NCBI GenBank assembly: GCA_015680685.1
Contig: MNCI01003308.1
Span: 1-33,372, forward strand
Direction of reading: 5' to 3'
Origin: Gnetum montanum
Lineage: Eukaryota > Streptophyta > Gnetopsida > Gnetales > Gnetaceae
DNA length: 33,372 bases
The translations under genes and the position numbers were made by a program. Below are positions 9,961 through 20,417 of this stretch, piece after piece. The notes below the pieces were generated by a model. That model saw only the letters and a list, made by a program, of their open reading frames with translations. It was not told where the DNA came from and made no database searches. How positions within the stretch are numbered: position 1 is the first letter of the stretch; each line of letters begins with the position of its first letter.

Positions 9961-10682
9961 AAGATGTAAATCTTGTCTAGAGGATCATGGGCCATGAGTG
10001 ATGTATAGTTTTCAACAAATTAGCATTCAAGGTTCATGAACAAGGAATCTCGAGCAATGAAAGTTTATAGTATGGATAAGAATTGAATAATGAATTTCTA
10101 GTGTATGGACATATTATTAGATGATATGGAAAGTTTATTACATGTTTTGGAAGGCACAAGATAATGTGGAATTACTTGGCAAGTATGAAATACAAGATTT
10201 ATACATGTGGATCCTCCCCAAAGCAAGCTCCAGCCCTTAGTCCTCTTGTATAATCACACCTGAAAGTGTCCATAGGCACTTAAGGAGTTGAATGTAAGAC
10301 ATACTTATCTAGAAAAACACACATGTTGGTATTACTAGATAGGAAAAATAATGCTATATTATACACCACCACAAGTTATGATTAAATATACAATGAGGTG
10401 AGATCGATTGTAGAAAGGATTGTTGAAATTAGGACATGAGGTATCTTACCATAGGCATAATGAATCCTTGTGTGTTATTAATGGTTAAAGTAATCGTTAG
10501 CCCTTCTTTCCAAGATTCAAACCAAGTCCAAACCACTTTCCAAGGACATCACATTGTTTCTATTCTTGGATTTACAACCATAAGACTACCATTGTTGCAA
10601 GGAGTATCATCACTTGGTGTTTTGTCCAAGGGAGGAGTCTATTCATGTCACTTTTTTATTTTTTATATTTCTAAGAAGCTAG

Positions 10683-10860
10683 CTACCTTTAGGCATGGAT
10701 AACAAGTCTTTCCAATGGGACCCCTAGAAATTTATTTTGTGCTCTTTTATTTTTATTTTTGTCAACCTTACCAAAGGACTACCTTCAGGCATGGACAACA
10801 TGTCTTTCCAATGACATGGTAAGGCAACACTTATTGTACTCTTAGTTCCATTTTTTGCTA
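10683..10860. repeat. Imperfect 96-bp tandem duplication
   Basis: CTACCTTTAGGCATGG ... TCTTTCCAATG at 10683 recurs as CTACCTTCAGGCATGG ... TCTTTCCAATG from 10779. The rest of each unit is T-rich and only loosely similar. No coding role is visible. Confidence 0.55.
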
Positions 10861-11650
10861 GATCTACAAGGATATAATTACAACCTTAGCAACATGATAA
10901 AACATATATTAGTTATCCAAAAAGAATTCACAAGATCCTTTAATGTCACAACCTTTACATTCCCACTTGGTTCTTCACTTTTTTGTCCAAGCATAATGAT
11001 CACAAGTTTATTTTTAGCTGTATGATGGAAAGAAAATTATTATGGCCATGGTAAGAAACTCTTATTATTAGAATGAATGGATGGGTGGCGTGGTCTCACT
11101 CTATAGATAATCAATCCCTTATGATTGATAATATAGAGAAATCTTCACCTTATTGGGACTACATCTTGCTTTATTTGATGTGTTTCATTGAAAATTGAAA
11201 AGAATATGTACAAGGAAAATGAAAACAGAGTATGAAAAAGATAAAAAAGAAGATAGTAAAAATGGAAAAAGATGAAAAGATATCAAAGAATGTGAAAATT
11301 GGTAAAAAAAAATGTGAAAAGGCATAACAAAAACATAGAAATCAAAAAGAAATTATAAAACAAAAAAAGTTTGAAAACACTTATTAATTCCTTAATCATG
11401 ATTGGTATCTTCTCCACAATTGAACTCATGGACAAGTGTTCGGAAAATGGACCTTAATTATCCTAGATCATACACTTGAGGTTTCTTACTTACCATCTTT
11501 AGTGACTTAGTTTTTTAGTTATCGTCCCATGTAATCTTGATGGTAATTAAATTTTGATCATCTAAGTCCTAGATTCCTCTTTCTATAAGTGTATGATTAT
11601 GGCTTAGTATCTCCATTTGTAAGTCCTTAGTTGGGGTTATTTTCTTAGAA

Positions 11651-12559
11651 TGGGAATTATTAAGCAGTTTAGATGTTTCCATGCATGTTTTAGATACTTG
11701 TAGTTCTCAATTTATGGCCACTAGGTGTCTTTTGGATTAGTGGATCTTGCTCTCTCTTGTACACACACTTGTCTTTCATATTTAGTGTGGATTGGTGTCA
11801 TGACTATGTTGAAATTTTGAAGTGTCGATCCATAACTACACCCTTCTTTATCATTAGTAATGCATGGAATTACCTATCTCTCCACAATGATAGGTTTATC
11901 TATTATGTTTTGCATTGGAATGGTAATGGGTGTTGGCTCTTATGTAGGATTGGAAGACATTGTTTTGGTAAGAGAGGGTGTTGCACTAGGTTGGCCTTGT
12001 GCTAGTTTTGATGAGTTAGTAGGTCTATGAGCTTTGTGCCCATGTGAGGAAACTATCCTAAAGAAAGGAAATTTTCGAGACTTTTGTAGAGATCTACTAA
12101 CATTATCATTTACTTATATGTTCATAGCACAAGTGGTATTCTTTCATTGATGTTGTGGTGCTAATCCTCCTTGTGTTATTGGCAATGACATATCGTGGAG
12201 GGAAGTATGAGAATATTGAGGATATCACAGAGGATAAGAGGTTTGAGATGGTGATTCCAGAAGGGATGTTTTAGGTTGATGATATTTAGAAGAGTGATAG
12301 TAGTGATTCGAGGTAAAGGAAGTAGAACCATTTGGAGAAATAGGTTCTTAAACATAGTAGTCATACGAGTTCGACTGGCAATAATGGTAGTGCTAGCTTA
12401 ATGATGGCATCTCCCATGATCGTGGGTTTTGCCACTACTATTGATAGTGATTTTCATGCTAATAAGAAGTCCCACTAGAATAGTACGGTTGGTTGTACAA
12501 ATGTTTATAAGTATCTTGTGAGTAAGCCCAATACTCATGTAGATGTAACATGACTAGGT
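11651..12559 (-). other. G2 region after gag, decayed linker
   Basis: Short fragments still recall G1. Near 12060 the minus strand gives RKFPFF followed by a PTNSSKLAQ-like stretch, where G1 has RKRPFF and SPTKPLQ before its protease. At 11725 the plus-strand words GCCACTAGGTGTCTT match those at 1655 of G1. The protease active-site block (DSGS in G1) and its GRAWL partner are absent. I see no other coding feature. Confidence 0.5.
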
Positions 12560-14017
12560 AATAGCCCTTTGGATGGTCATATAGGAAAATGTCACATCCA
12601 TCATCCTCTTCTGTGGTTGAATCTATAGCCTCTTCTCCTACAACTATTTTTTTCTTTTTTCCAATACATGTTCCTACTTGTTTCTTTGTTCTTTTTCCTC
12701 TTCTTCATTTTACATTACTCTCTTCTCTATGGTTTTCATATAGGTCATAGCTTTGTCATTTATCAACTCCCACATCTTATCTATCCTTAACTTCAAGATT
12801 AATGATAGACTTTTTCTTAGTAGTATTTGTTGTGAAATCACCTTGTCAAGAGCTACCTCTTTTTCCTCATCATAGATATGGACTCTCTTATTTTGAAGAG
12901 TTGGGTTCCATTTATATTTCTCTACATTTGCTACTTCATAGAGCTCTCTTTCTTCTTTTTCCACCTGCTTAATTAACCCTGATATCTGATGGGCTTTCAA
13001 ATCAGATAACTAACCTTGGCATAAATCCCAAGGATCTCTCTTTTTTGGTTACAAAGTCCATCTATGATGTGGAAAAGCTTCTCTTTTGGAGAAAACCCAT
13101 GGCCTAGACATCTATGTAGTAGAGCATAATATCTATCCAAGGCCATATCCAAGGGTTCATGACTTCCTTGATTTCACCCTTAGATTTGTTTACTTAAATT
13201 AGACACTCTCTCAAAGGTTTGGTATTTCTTGTTGAAGAGCTCAAGCATTATGAATCATTGGTGGATTGAATTTGGCTCCAATGCTCTATACCAACTTTTA
13301 GCTTTGTTAACTAGTATCATAGGAAAACCTTAAGCTTTTGCACTCACTCTTGATGTTCTGTAAGGCGTAGGCATCATGGAAGGCTTGTAAGTGATGTTGT
13401 GGATTAGAGTTATAGTCTCCTGCAAATTTAGGAATGTTATTCATATCAAGTCTTTTGATGTGAATTTCCCTTTGATGCCTATGGGGTATTCTAACTATCT
13501 TCATTATTTACATCATGCTCCTAGTAGCCAACAAGGGTTCATCATCATCAGACATGTCATGGTGGTGATTTCTATTTCTATTTTTCTTATTATGATGATT
13601 TCATTCATGCTTACACTAACGATCTTATCTATTTCTACTTCTATCTTCATCTTGATCCCTTAGTGTATCTCTATTTCTATCCCTATGTTCATCCTTGTCA
13701 GAACCAGATGTGGAAGAGGAAGAGGAAGCTGGGAAACTAGAAGAATTGCCATCCCTATAGTCCCTTGAAGTATCTTTTCAAAGTTTCAAGGAGGTCTTAG
13801 GCCTTAAGGCCCTCCTTGTTCTAGGAGTTACTTCACTTCCTCTAGAATTATCTACATTGGTTGAATGTAGTCTTTAAGTGTAGTAAAGGTCTAAATGAGC
13901 ATAGAAAACCCCTGCTTGAGTTTGTTCACTCCAATTCTCTTCATTATATATCCTATCATTTCTCCCACGAGTATTCTCATCATATGATGCATTATTGGTC
14001 CTATGTGAAGAAGACAT
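12560..14017 (-). pseudogene. G2 gag (relic)
   Basis: The most likely start is the ATG at 14017 (MSSSHRTNNASYDENTRGRN), about 110 bases inside the primer site. In one frame with stops it runs through a Ser/Arg/Asp-rich stretch, DDDEPLLATRSM, MKIVRIPHRHQREIHIKRLD (13504), NNIPKFAGDYNSNPQHHLQ, HEPLDMALDRYYALLHR, and GHGFSPKEKLFHIIDGLCNQ (about 13080). It ends at GCDIFLYDHPKG near 12590. Each block has a G1 counterpart. The knuckle cysteines conserved in G1 are partly lost here (CDIF for CEIC, YY for CC). As the only recognisable product of G2 it would have built particles. At least eight in-frame stops show it is dead. Confidence 0.85.
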
Positions 14018-14130
14018 GGCTTTATATGATAATGTGTGTGACTTAAAATATTAATTTTTTCTAAAAGATAAAATGTTAATAGTTTTATAGCGATCATTTA
14101 TGATATAACTAATCTTAGATAACTAGCACC

Positions 14131-14150
14131 ATCCTCAACAACAACCCCAA
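14131..14150 (-). other. G2 primer binding site, decayed tRNA-Asp type
   Basis: The minus strand reads TTGGGGTTGTTGTTGAGGAT beside the 5' LTR. Compared with the tRNA-Asp complement (TGGCGCCGTTGCCGGGGA) it keeps length and position but has several substitutions, mostly in former CG or CNG contexts. The position next to the LTR makes the call firm despite the mismatches. Confidence 0.7.
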
Positions 14151-15111
14151 TGATGAGCAACAGTTACCCCTATGTCCAACCATACGAATCACAAGCATTC
14201 ACGCATGATCTGGTTGAATTCTGTGGATGGGACTAGTTGTGGCATCTAGATTGTTAAGCATTGATCATAGGACCTTGTCTTCCCACTTGAACTAGTGGTA
14301 GCTTTGTCACATATGGTTTAGTCCAAAGTGAGGCATATGATAATTGATGTTGTTGCAACCTTAAACTAATCTTAACGATAATAGAGAAATTAAGTATTTA
14401 ATCTAACTAATGATAAGAAAGTAAAATTAAACTAGCCTAGAGCAATGAACATTTGGTTCTAGCTTACTATACATGCCTTGGGCTCATGTAACTATTACTG
14501 GGTTACCAAGTGTTATGCTAATGGGCAAACTAAGCAATAATATTACTGGGATTACCAAGTGATTACAGTTAAATGCTTAAAATTAGTCATACTCATTCTG
14601 CTTTATTAATGAACACGAAAGTAAAGTACTTGGAAATGTAAATGATTAAACTAATAAAATAGCAAAAAATATGCTAAGTAAAATAGTAAAACTAAGTGGA
14701 TGCTACAATGACAAAAAGCAGTTTCAATCTACATTTCCAAACATGAACTATGTTCAAGTACACTTCACTTGAATTAAGATTCTGTATAATTATTTAACAC
14801 CACACTGCGGGCATTCACTCTATCACTAAAACTATGAAACAAAACTGTAAGAGTATACCTAAGGTTGGAATGAAACTTCCTCGGATTTTTGCATTCAAGT
14901 GTTGTATTTATAGGCAAGCAGGCATCTCGCGATATCGGATCTACGATGACATAGCTTATGCTATGATGTTGAATATATGACATCATAGATAAGATATCAT
15001 AGTTACGATATTGTTGGTGGAAAAAAATTAACTTTTTTTTTTGGAAAATAGATGCATTGAGGCATCCAATTCGACATGGTTGTGTCAATGTAGCCAATCG
15101 ATGCTTCATCA
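14151..15111 (-). repeat. G2 5' LTR
   Basis: Starts TGATGAGC and ends CTTCATCA. It pairs with 7497-8439. It carries TATAAATA at 14912-14905 (minus), a GATATC/ATGATGT-rich U3 (14925-15015) and the A/T-rich R/U5 seen in the partner. It is flanked outside by CTAAT. Confidence 0.9.
14905..14912 (-). promoter_or_regulatory. TATA box of G2 5' LTR
   Basis: TATAAATA on the minus strand. As the 5' LTR promoter it would have driven the G2 transcript leftward through gag. Confidence 0.65.
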
Positions 15112-16260
15112 CTAATGACATGGAAGATTCTAGAAAGTTATGATGTGTAGTTTATAAAACAAGAAAAGGTGGGAAGGCCAGATATAAAATGAGATAGTGA
15201 AGATTCTGATGGTGATGAAGAGGTTATGCAAGATGAAGAGATAAAGAATACATCTAGTGATGAAGCTCAATAATAATTTCAATATCCATCATAAGGTCAC
15301 AAATACTTAAGAGTAAGACAATAGGTAGATTTGAAAAATGTTATTGGTTCTTTAAATACAGGTATAAGTACTATAAGTTACTTACATGAACAAATAGATG
15401 ACACTAAGGACTTCAAAAATCTATCTTTAAGTGCAGTTTTACATCTAGTAAAATATAAATATAAACATGCAACTCAACATGATCATTGGATTAAAGCTAT
15501 GTAGGAAGAGTTTAGGCAAATTGAAAACAATAAAACCTTGATGTTAGTCAAATTACCTTTAGGAAAAAAATAACATTAGTAGTAAATGGATTTTTAGGAT
15601 AAAACATAATGCTAATAATACAATTAACAAATATAAAGCTTGGTTGGTTGTAAAAGATTATGTGCAGGAAGCAAATATAAATTATGCGAAAACCTATGCA
15701 CTTGTTGCTTGATTAGAATCAGTGAGAGCATTCTTAGCATATGCAACAAAAATCTAAAATCAAAGTATGTCAAATGGATGTGAAATCAACTTTCTTAAAT
15801 GATTTCTTGGATGAAGAATTCTATACTAGTTAACCTGAATGATTTGTGTATGTGGTAAGGAAAATTGGGTTCATTTACTTAAAACGTCATTGTATGGTTT
15901 AAAATAAGCACTTAGAGCTTGGTATGCTAGATTGGATAACTATTTGCAAAAGAAAAACTATGAAAATGCTCTTTAGAAATAGAGTACATAGAAAAATAAA
16001 AGAAAAATATATGATCTTGATTATAATATATGTTGATGATATTATATTTGGAGGTACTAATGATATACTAGTTAGACAATTTAAGAGGGATATGATGTAG
16101 GAATTTGATATGATAAATTTCAAATTATTATCTTACTACTTAGATATACAAATTGAGCAGATGTAGAATGGGATCTTTTTGAACTAGAAAAATTATGTAG
16201 AAAGCATGCTTCAAAATTTTAAGTTGGGTAATAACAAGATAGTTAGTGATAATTATCAAT
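15112..16260 (+). pseudogene. C-A copia reverse transcriptase (relic), after G2
   Basis: C-A resumes at the G2 target duplication CTAAT. First comes an acidic linker (DEDVMQDEE-like, about 15200), then the RT region: HDHWIKAM near 15480, SKWIFRIKHN, KYKAWLVVKDYVQEANINYA, TSLYGLK, RAWYARLDNYL and the intact catalytic box YVDDIIFGGTND at 16030-16065. This order is standard for Ty1/copia pol. The frame has many stops and several shifts, so it is older or more decayed than C-B. Together with 6660-7496 it shows that G2 landed between the integrase and reverse transcriptase of one copia element. Confidence 0.85.
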
Positions 16261-16905
16261 AATTTCAAAAATATATAAGGTTACTAATACTAAACTTGTG
16301 GATGAACACTTATATAGATTTATGGTAGGATATTTGATGTATCTAACAACTACCAAGGTAGATATTCAATTTGTAGTTAGTGTGATTTATAGGATTATGA
16401 CCTCCCCATCTCATCTACACATGCTTTCTACAAAAATAATTTTACATTATGTTAAGGGTACAAGTTCTTTTAGGTTGTTTTATGAAACTAATAGTAATTT
16501 ATATCTATTGGAATATGTTGAATCTCATTTGGTTGGATGTTTAGATAATCGTAAAAGTACTACAAGTTATGCTATGCTGCTTGGTGGTAGTTTAATTTCT
16601 TAATGTAGTAAAAAGTAAGCAACTCTTATAGTATCTACACCAAAAGTAGAACACATGACCATTCATCATGCAAGTCAACAATTAGTATAATTAGAAAAAC
16701 TATTTAAAGAATTCACTATTCCAATAAAAAGGCCTATAAAGCTACTTTGTTAACCAACCATTGTAATAATAAGAAATCTAATACAACATGCCACAACTAA
16801 ATTTTGAGAAATAATAAGCTCCATTAAATAAGTAGAAAAATTACAATGTTATAATGTCCTTAAAAGGATGAGAGAGAGAGGGATGTTCAGGAGAAATGGA
16901 TGGTA
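16261..16905 (+). pseudogene. C-A copia RNase H and 3' end (relic)
   Basis: The stretch starting at 16298 reads through YRFMVGYLMYLTTTKVDIQF, YVKGTSSFRLFYET and GCLDNRKSTTSYAMLLGGSL, the Ty1/copia segment joining RT to RNase H. Further on, a broken frame recalls the STAEAE block (VSTPKVEHM) and the IQHATTKF block, the usual end of copia RNase H. A purine-rich run at about 16862-16883 may be the polypurine tract. A 3' LTR could then start at 16884 (TGTTCAGG), but the 5' LTR is outside the window, so this cannot be confirmed. Confidence 0.7.
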
Positions 16906-16906
16906 G

Positions 16907-17010
16907 TGTTGGAACCCAAAACATTTATAATTTAGTATTTACCACTAAAATTGATCCCATAATTTGGAGTTACTAAATCAAAAGTTTTACTACTAGGTTA
17001 ATAATAGCAT
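16907..17010 (-). repeat. SINE-like copy 1 (tRNA-like head, short tail)
   Basis: On the minus strand a tRNA-like part (ATTAACCTAGTAGTAAAAC, an A-box relic, then GGGATCAATTTT, a B-box relic about 35 bases on) is followed by TACTAAATTATAAATG and the tail word GGGTTCCAACA. It aligns with copies at 17874 and 18258 and lacks about 45-60 internal tail bases present there. Identity as a tRNA-derived SINE is my inference. Confidence 0.5.
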
Positions 17011-17873
17011 TGTCAAAAACAAAACTAGACCATACACACCCATACAACATATTATGAGTATAATAACTTGATGGAACTCTAATAATTAAACAAGAAAAAT
17101 AGAAACACCAATTTAACCAAACATAACAATTTTCTCTAAGGGAAGATGATTATTAGTAACATGCTTGGAATAAGACTCCAAGTTGGCATACAATGTCTAT
17201 ACTAGGCTTTGAACCTGATTAACTTCACAAATTTATGACAATTTGACCACTACCCACCAACTAAAAAGAAATATTTGATGAGATTAACTAGATATCATCT
17301 AACATGTTTGACACCATTCGCCCTCTAAGGTGTATCATTTTGGCCTTTTAAATAGGCATTATTATAGTTGATCCCATTTTTTTGAGACAAGACTAGGATG
17401 ATGATGAAATATGCATTATACATATTTGGGTTTTGTAACTTCCTGAAGTTAGCATAAGTTTATGAAAGTTTACTAGTCGTATGCACATGTTTCATTTAGC
17501 TCATTGAAAATTTTATTTTGGTTGTAATGCCTTTGAGAAAATTTTTTCTCACATAATATAACTTTATTATCATTGTTTTCCTTAAAAAAAAGCATTCTTT
17601 ATCCTCCATTAACTAATAAAAAATACTTTTGTATGCTACTACTACGTTATGTGCTGGGGAGAAATATCCTTCAATAATAATGTTGCATTGAATCTTATAG
17701 ACCTATGTATTATAGAAATCATTCATTTATTATTATAAGTACTAGGGTATAATTAATTGATTGTAGCATAGAAATAGTTTGACCATATGTAAAAATGATA
17801 AAGGAACATAAAAGTACTTTTCAAGTATGATGAATGAGCTACTATCACTAGAAAAAAAACACTTTTATCAAGG
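17011..17873. other. Noncoding AT-rich stretch, nothing recognised
   Basis: About 860 bases with no open frame of note, no conserved motif and no clear repeat on either strand. It may include the remains of the C-A 3' LTR, but there is no second copy to compare with. Confidence 0.5.
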
Positions 17874-18020
17874 TATTGGAACCCAAAAATTTTTCTAAAA
17901 TAATATTTGACCCCAACACATATAGCCAAATTAACTTTATAACTTAGTATTTTTCCACCAAAATCAAACTCATAACTTGGAGCTCCTAAATTAAGAGCTT
18001 TACCATTAAACTAACACCTT
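17874..18020 (-). repeat. SINE-like copy 2 (most complete)
   Basis: The minus strand begins GGTGTTAGTTTAATGGTAAA, close to the Pol III A box, passes through CTCTTAATTT where a tRNA anticodon arm would be, and has GAGTTTGATTTTGG, a B-box relic (GGTTCGATTCC with C-to-T changes). A tail then ends TTTTTGGGTTCCAA. Length, order and spacing fit a tRNA-headed SINE, perhaps tRNA-Lys-like. Confidence 0.55.
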
Positions 18021-18120
18021 ATTAAAAAAAAGGGACCATCACCTAGAGCTACAGTGCTCATTTCCCTAAGCAAGATTCCAAGAAGGTTAGTAGATGAAAG
18101 AAAGCATAACATTATCAAGT

Positions 18121-18210
18121 GGCTATTCCCAAGCTCAAACCTAGGTCTTCAGTTTGAGAAATGAGCACTTTATGATCACTCTAAATGATAGTCCCTATGC
18201 TAATACCTTA
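18121..18210 (-). repeat. SINE-like copy 4 (tRNA-like head only)
   Basis: The minus strand has GGTATTAGCATAGGGACTAT (A-box-like) and, about 45 bases on, CCTAGGTTTGAGCTTGGG (B-box-like, GGTTCGA with one C-to-T change). The preceding T/A-rich bases match those before copy 2. It differs enough to be another subfamily. Confidence 0.45.
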
Positions 18211-18257
18211 TTTTTTAAACAAAAGACCCCTATTATTGTGAGGGTTATTATGGTATG

Positions 18258-18770
18258 TGTTGGAACTTGAAACATTTTTTCTAATAATATTTGCCCATAA
18301 GACATCTAGTCAAATTAAAAATTTATAACTTATTTGGCCGAGAGGCCACTACCAATCATAGATCAGTAATGGTAAAACTAAATAATATTTTGTTTATAAC
18401 ACTTCACCGAGAAGGTATCAATAATGCTAAATAATATTTTGTCCATAACACACCAGGGAGAGGGTATTGGTAATGTAAAATAATTTGCATTACCTATCAG
18501 AGCATACAAAACAACAAATTTGGGAAAGAATGAGAACATACAATAATTGATGCAAATATTTTTTCTAAAACCCATTGTTATGAAAAATTTGATATATAAA
18601 TCTTGTTCTTCCTCTTGAAGTTGTGACATTTTTTACTCACAAAACTTATAACTTGTTAACGAATAAGATTATCTTAGCCAAATTATAGGTATATATTATA
18701 AATATATAACTAAGATAGTTATTACCCATACCAAATTAAGAGTCTTACCACTAAGCTAACTTATAAAAGA
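18258..18770 (-). repeat. SINE-like copy 3, interrupted
   Basis: The tail half (18258-18336) aligns with the tail of copy 2, including AATATTATTAGAAAAAATG and the terminal GTTCCAACA. The head (about 18725-18770) reads GTTAGCTTAGTGGTAAGAC, a perfect A-box type sequence, and CTCTTAATTTGG. About 390 bases separate the halves, including a 50-55-bp tandem repeat (18362-18490), so the copy seems split by an insertion or internal expansion. Confidence 0.45.
18362..18490. repeat. Tandem repeat, about 2.5 units of 49-55 bp
   Basis: Units begin at 18362, 18417 and 18466 and share ATCAGTAATG, AAATAATATTTTG and TATAACAC words. They lie between the two halves of SINE-like copy 3. Confidence 0.65.
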
Positions 18771-18935
18771 TCCTTTTATTCTAGTGATTTTATTTACATA
18801 ATATAACATTAGAAAATATTTGGAAATAAAAATATATTACAAATCCTAAGGTGGAAAGAAATGAGATGTTTGAAGGAAGAAAATGAAAGTATTTATTAGT
18901 GATATGTTTAAAGTATACTTGCAACAACAATTATA

Positions 18936-19720
18936 GTGGAAGAAACTAAAGTAGCAACGTTTAGTGGAGTAGATGATAGGACGCCAGAATTTGCTGGTTT
19001 TCCAATTAAATTTTTTAAGTATTGGAACATTGTTGGAGATGATTTCTTTCATGTTTTCCAATATGCTATTAAAAAATTTTCTCTTGATAAAAATATTACT
19101 AAACGTGTGATTCATCTTCTTCCTTAGAATAGAAATTTTCAACATATTGATAATTGAAGGCCTACTACTTTTCTTAGCAACACTTATAAAATTTTAGCTA
19201 AATGCATGCCTTGTTGAATTCCAAATGTTATAGAAGATATCATTATACCTATGCAAATAGGTTTTTTTACATATAGACATCTCTTAAATAATGTTATTAT
19301 ATTTTGGGAGGGAATGAAATGGGCTTTTGATATTAACCAAGACATTACTTTTATCAAGTTAAATTATGCCAAAGCTTATAATAGGATTGAATGGATTTTC
19401 ATTATTTCTTGTTTCTATAGTATGGGATTTGGTGATTATTTTACTCATCTTTTAGGCTCCTTACTCACTAATGTTTATGCTCAAGTTGCTATAGATTTTG
19501 AATTAACTTCCTCCTTTTCTGTTCAATAGTCACTTTGTCAAGGTTATCCTCTAGCTTTCTATATTAATATTATTATTGCAAATTTTTTTCCCATAATTTG
19601 CATTATGACCTGCAAAAAAAATATTATTAAGGAAATTTCAATTGATAATCAAGGTATGAAATTTCTTAACATGCACTATGTAGATGATGTTGATGCAAAA
19701 ATTTGTGCCATGAAGGAAAC
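18936..19720 (+). pseudogene. LINE (non-LTR) reverse transcriptase relic
   Basis: One frame, with stops, gives the standard plant LINE RT blocks in order: FAGFPIKFFKYWNIVGDDF, then RPTTFLSNTYKILAK, IIPMQIGFF, ITFIKLNYAKAYNRIEWIF (family form DFxKAYDRVxW), FYSMGFG, SLCQGYPLAFY (family RQGxPLSP) and MHYVDDVDA at the place of the FADD catalytic box. The enzyme would copy its own RNA at a nicked target. Changes at key places (D to N in AYDRV, FADD to YVDD) and at least four stops make it dead. No endonuclease domain or poly(A) tail is evident, so it is a 5'-truncated or eroded fragment. Confidence 0.8.
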
Positions 19721-19993
19721 TAACGCACGACACCTAAAGGTGCATGATTTTGCAAGGTTGTGCCTAGGTCACCTTGCTTATGGGCACAACTAGCCCAAGA
19801 TTAGTCTTGGCGGGTAAGAAAACATGATTGATAATAGAATATAAAATATAAAAGCAAAAATAAGTAGAGATATTAAAAATAAAATGCATACATTAAACTA
19901 GAACAATAGTAGTTAGCATTTCATTACAACATAAAACTCAACATAGACTGAAGGAAAACATCAAGGGGAAAGAGGAAATGTGAACTTAATAGA
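19721..19993. other. Noncoding stretch with one hairpin
   Basis: No gene is seen. An 8-bp inverted repeat, GTTGTGCC at 19757-19764 and GGCACAAC at 19783-19790, could form a hairpin. The rest is A-rich. On the minus strand it would be the 3' untranslated side of the frame at 19994-20374. Confidence 0.45.
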
Positions 19994-20374
19994 CTATTCA
20001 TCCATCCATCTACTTTGGTGATTATCAAAAGGCAAGTTCCACATCTCATCATAAAGGTATTCATGATAAGATTAGATGGCCCGAGTTAGCTGCTTGGTCC
20101 AATCCTTAAGCTCTCGCAAGTAGACAATCGTCGCCTCCTTCCTAGCCCGGATGCTTCCCCAACCTTTCTCCTAGTCTTCCTTGTGATAAAACGCAAGGGA
20201 TAGCCTTTCAATCCTCCTACACACCTCAATGGATTTTTGTTCTAGCCAGTATGAGGAAGCAATTGGAGTAGGGCTAAGGCTATGGTGGAATAAGCGGGTG
20301 TAATATGAGGAAGACAGAGGAGATGGTACTAGAACAAGAAACGAAAGAAGAGGCCTTTTACTGATTGCTAGCAT
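19994..20374 (-). pseudogene. Unidentified 126-codon frame with two stops
   Basis: From the ATG at 20374 (MLAISKRPLLSFLVLVPSPL) the frame runs 126 codons to a TAG at 19996-19994, broken by stops at 20173-20171 and 20074-20072. The N-terminus is hydrophobic and could be a signal peptide or transit-like segment. The middle reads YWLEQKSIEVCRRIERLSL and the end RELKDWTKQLTRAI and SYHEYLYDEMWNLPF. I do not recognise the family. It is richer in C and G than its surroundings, and reading the two stops as former sense codons leaves a plausible soluble, charged C-terminal half. A TATA box lies about 45 bases upstream. It could be a decayed host gene, a captured gene fragment, or part of an unrecognised element. 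Confidence 0.45.
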
Positions 20375-20417
20375 CTTGTTAATTGTTGGGTGATGCTCTT
20401 CTTTTTAACTAAGAAGG

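Larger units (their letters stand above)
8456..11650 (-). other. G2 internal noncoding region in place of pol
   Basis: About 3.2 kb of AT-rich DNA between the polypurine tract and the gag side of G2. I looked for reverse transcriptase (YxDD and FMDD boxes, MPFGL), integrase (HHCC, DDE context) and RNase H motifs on both strands and saw none. Short open stretches, such as 9133-9345 and 10436-10702 on the plus strand, look accidental. Visible structure is limited to an N-flanked duplicate at 8512-8594, LTR-like U3 motifs near 9800-9960 and a 96-bp imperfect tandem near 10683-10860. Either pol was replaced by unrelated sequence before transposition or the region has decayed beyond recognition. 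The gag match argues for the former. Confidence 0.6.
7497..15111 (-). mobile_element. G2: complete gag-only LTR retrotransposon of the G1 family
   Basis: Two LTRs (7497-8439 and 14151-15111) bound the element. A polypurine tract sits inside the left LTR, a decayed tRNA-Asp-type primer site inside the right one, and near-identical 5-bp flanks lie outside. Orientation is therefore minus, with the right LTR as 5' LTR. The inside carries a decayed gag (14017 to about 12560) related to that of G1. No protease active site, reverse transcriptase, RNase H or integrase could be found in the remaining 4 kb. It thus looks like a non-autonomous gag-bearing derivative (the TR-GAG type) that would have needed pol from an element like G1. 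It splits copia element C-A. Confidence 0.85.

Noticed and set aside
10200-10225. A second polypurine tract (minus strand, GCTTTGGGGAGGATCC)
   Set aside because: Purine-rich, but no LTR start with a matching partner could be found next to it, so I do not call an inner element from it.
16907-16930. TGTTGGAACCC as a copia LTR start (it recurs in part at 17874 and 18258)
   Set aside because: The recurrences are short, have tRNA-like heads at the other end and no paired LTR or inner coding region, so a SINE-like family fits better, though not securely.
16884-17600. 3' LTR of C-A beginning TGTTCAGG after the purine-rich run at 16862-16883
   Set aside because: Position fits, but the 5' LTR is outside the window and the sequence is mixed with SINE-like copies, so the boundaries cannot be supported.
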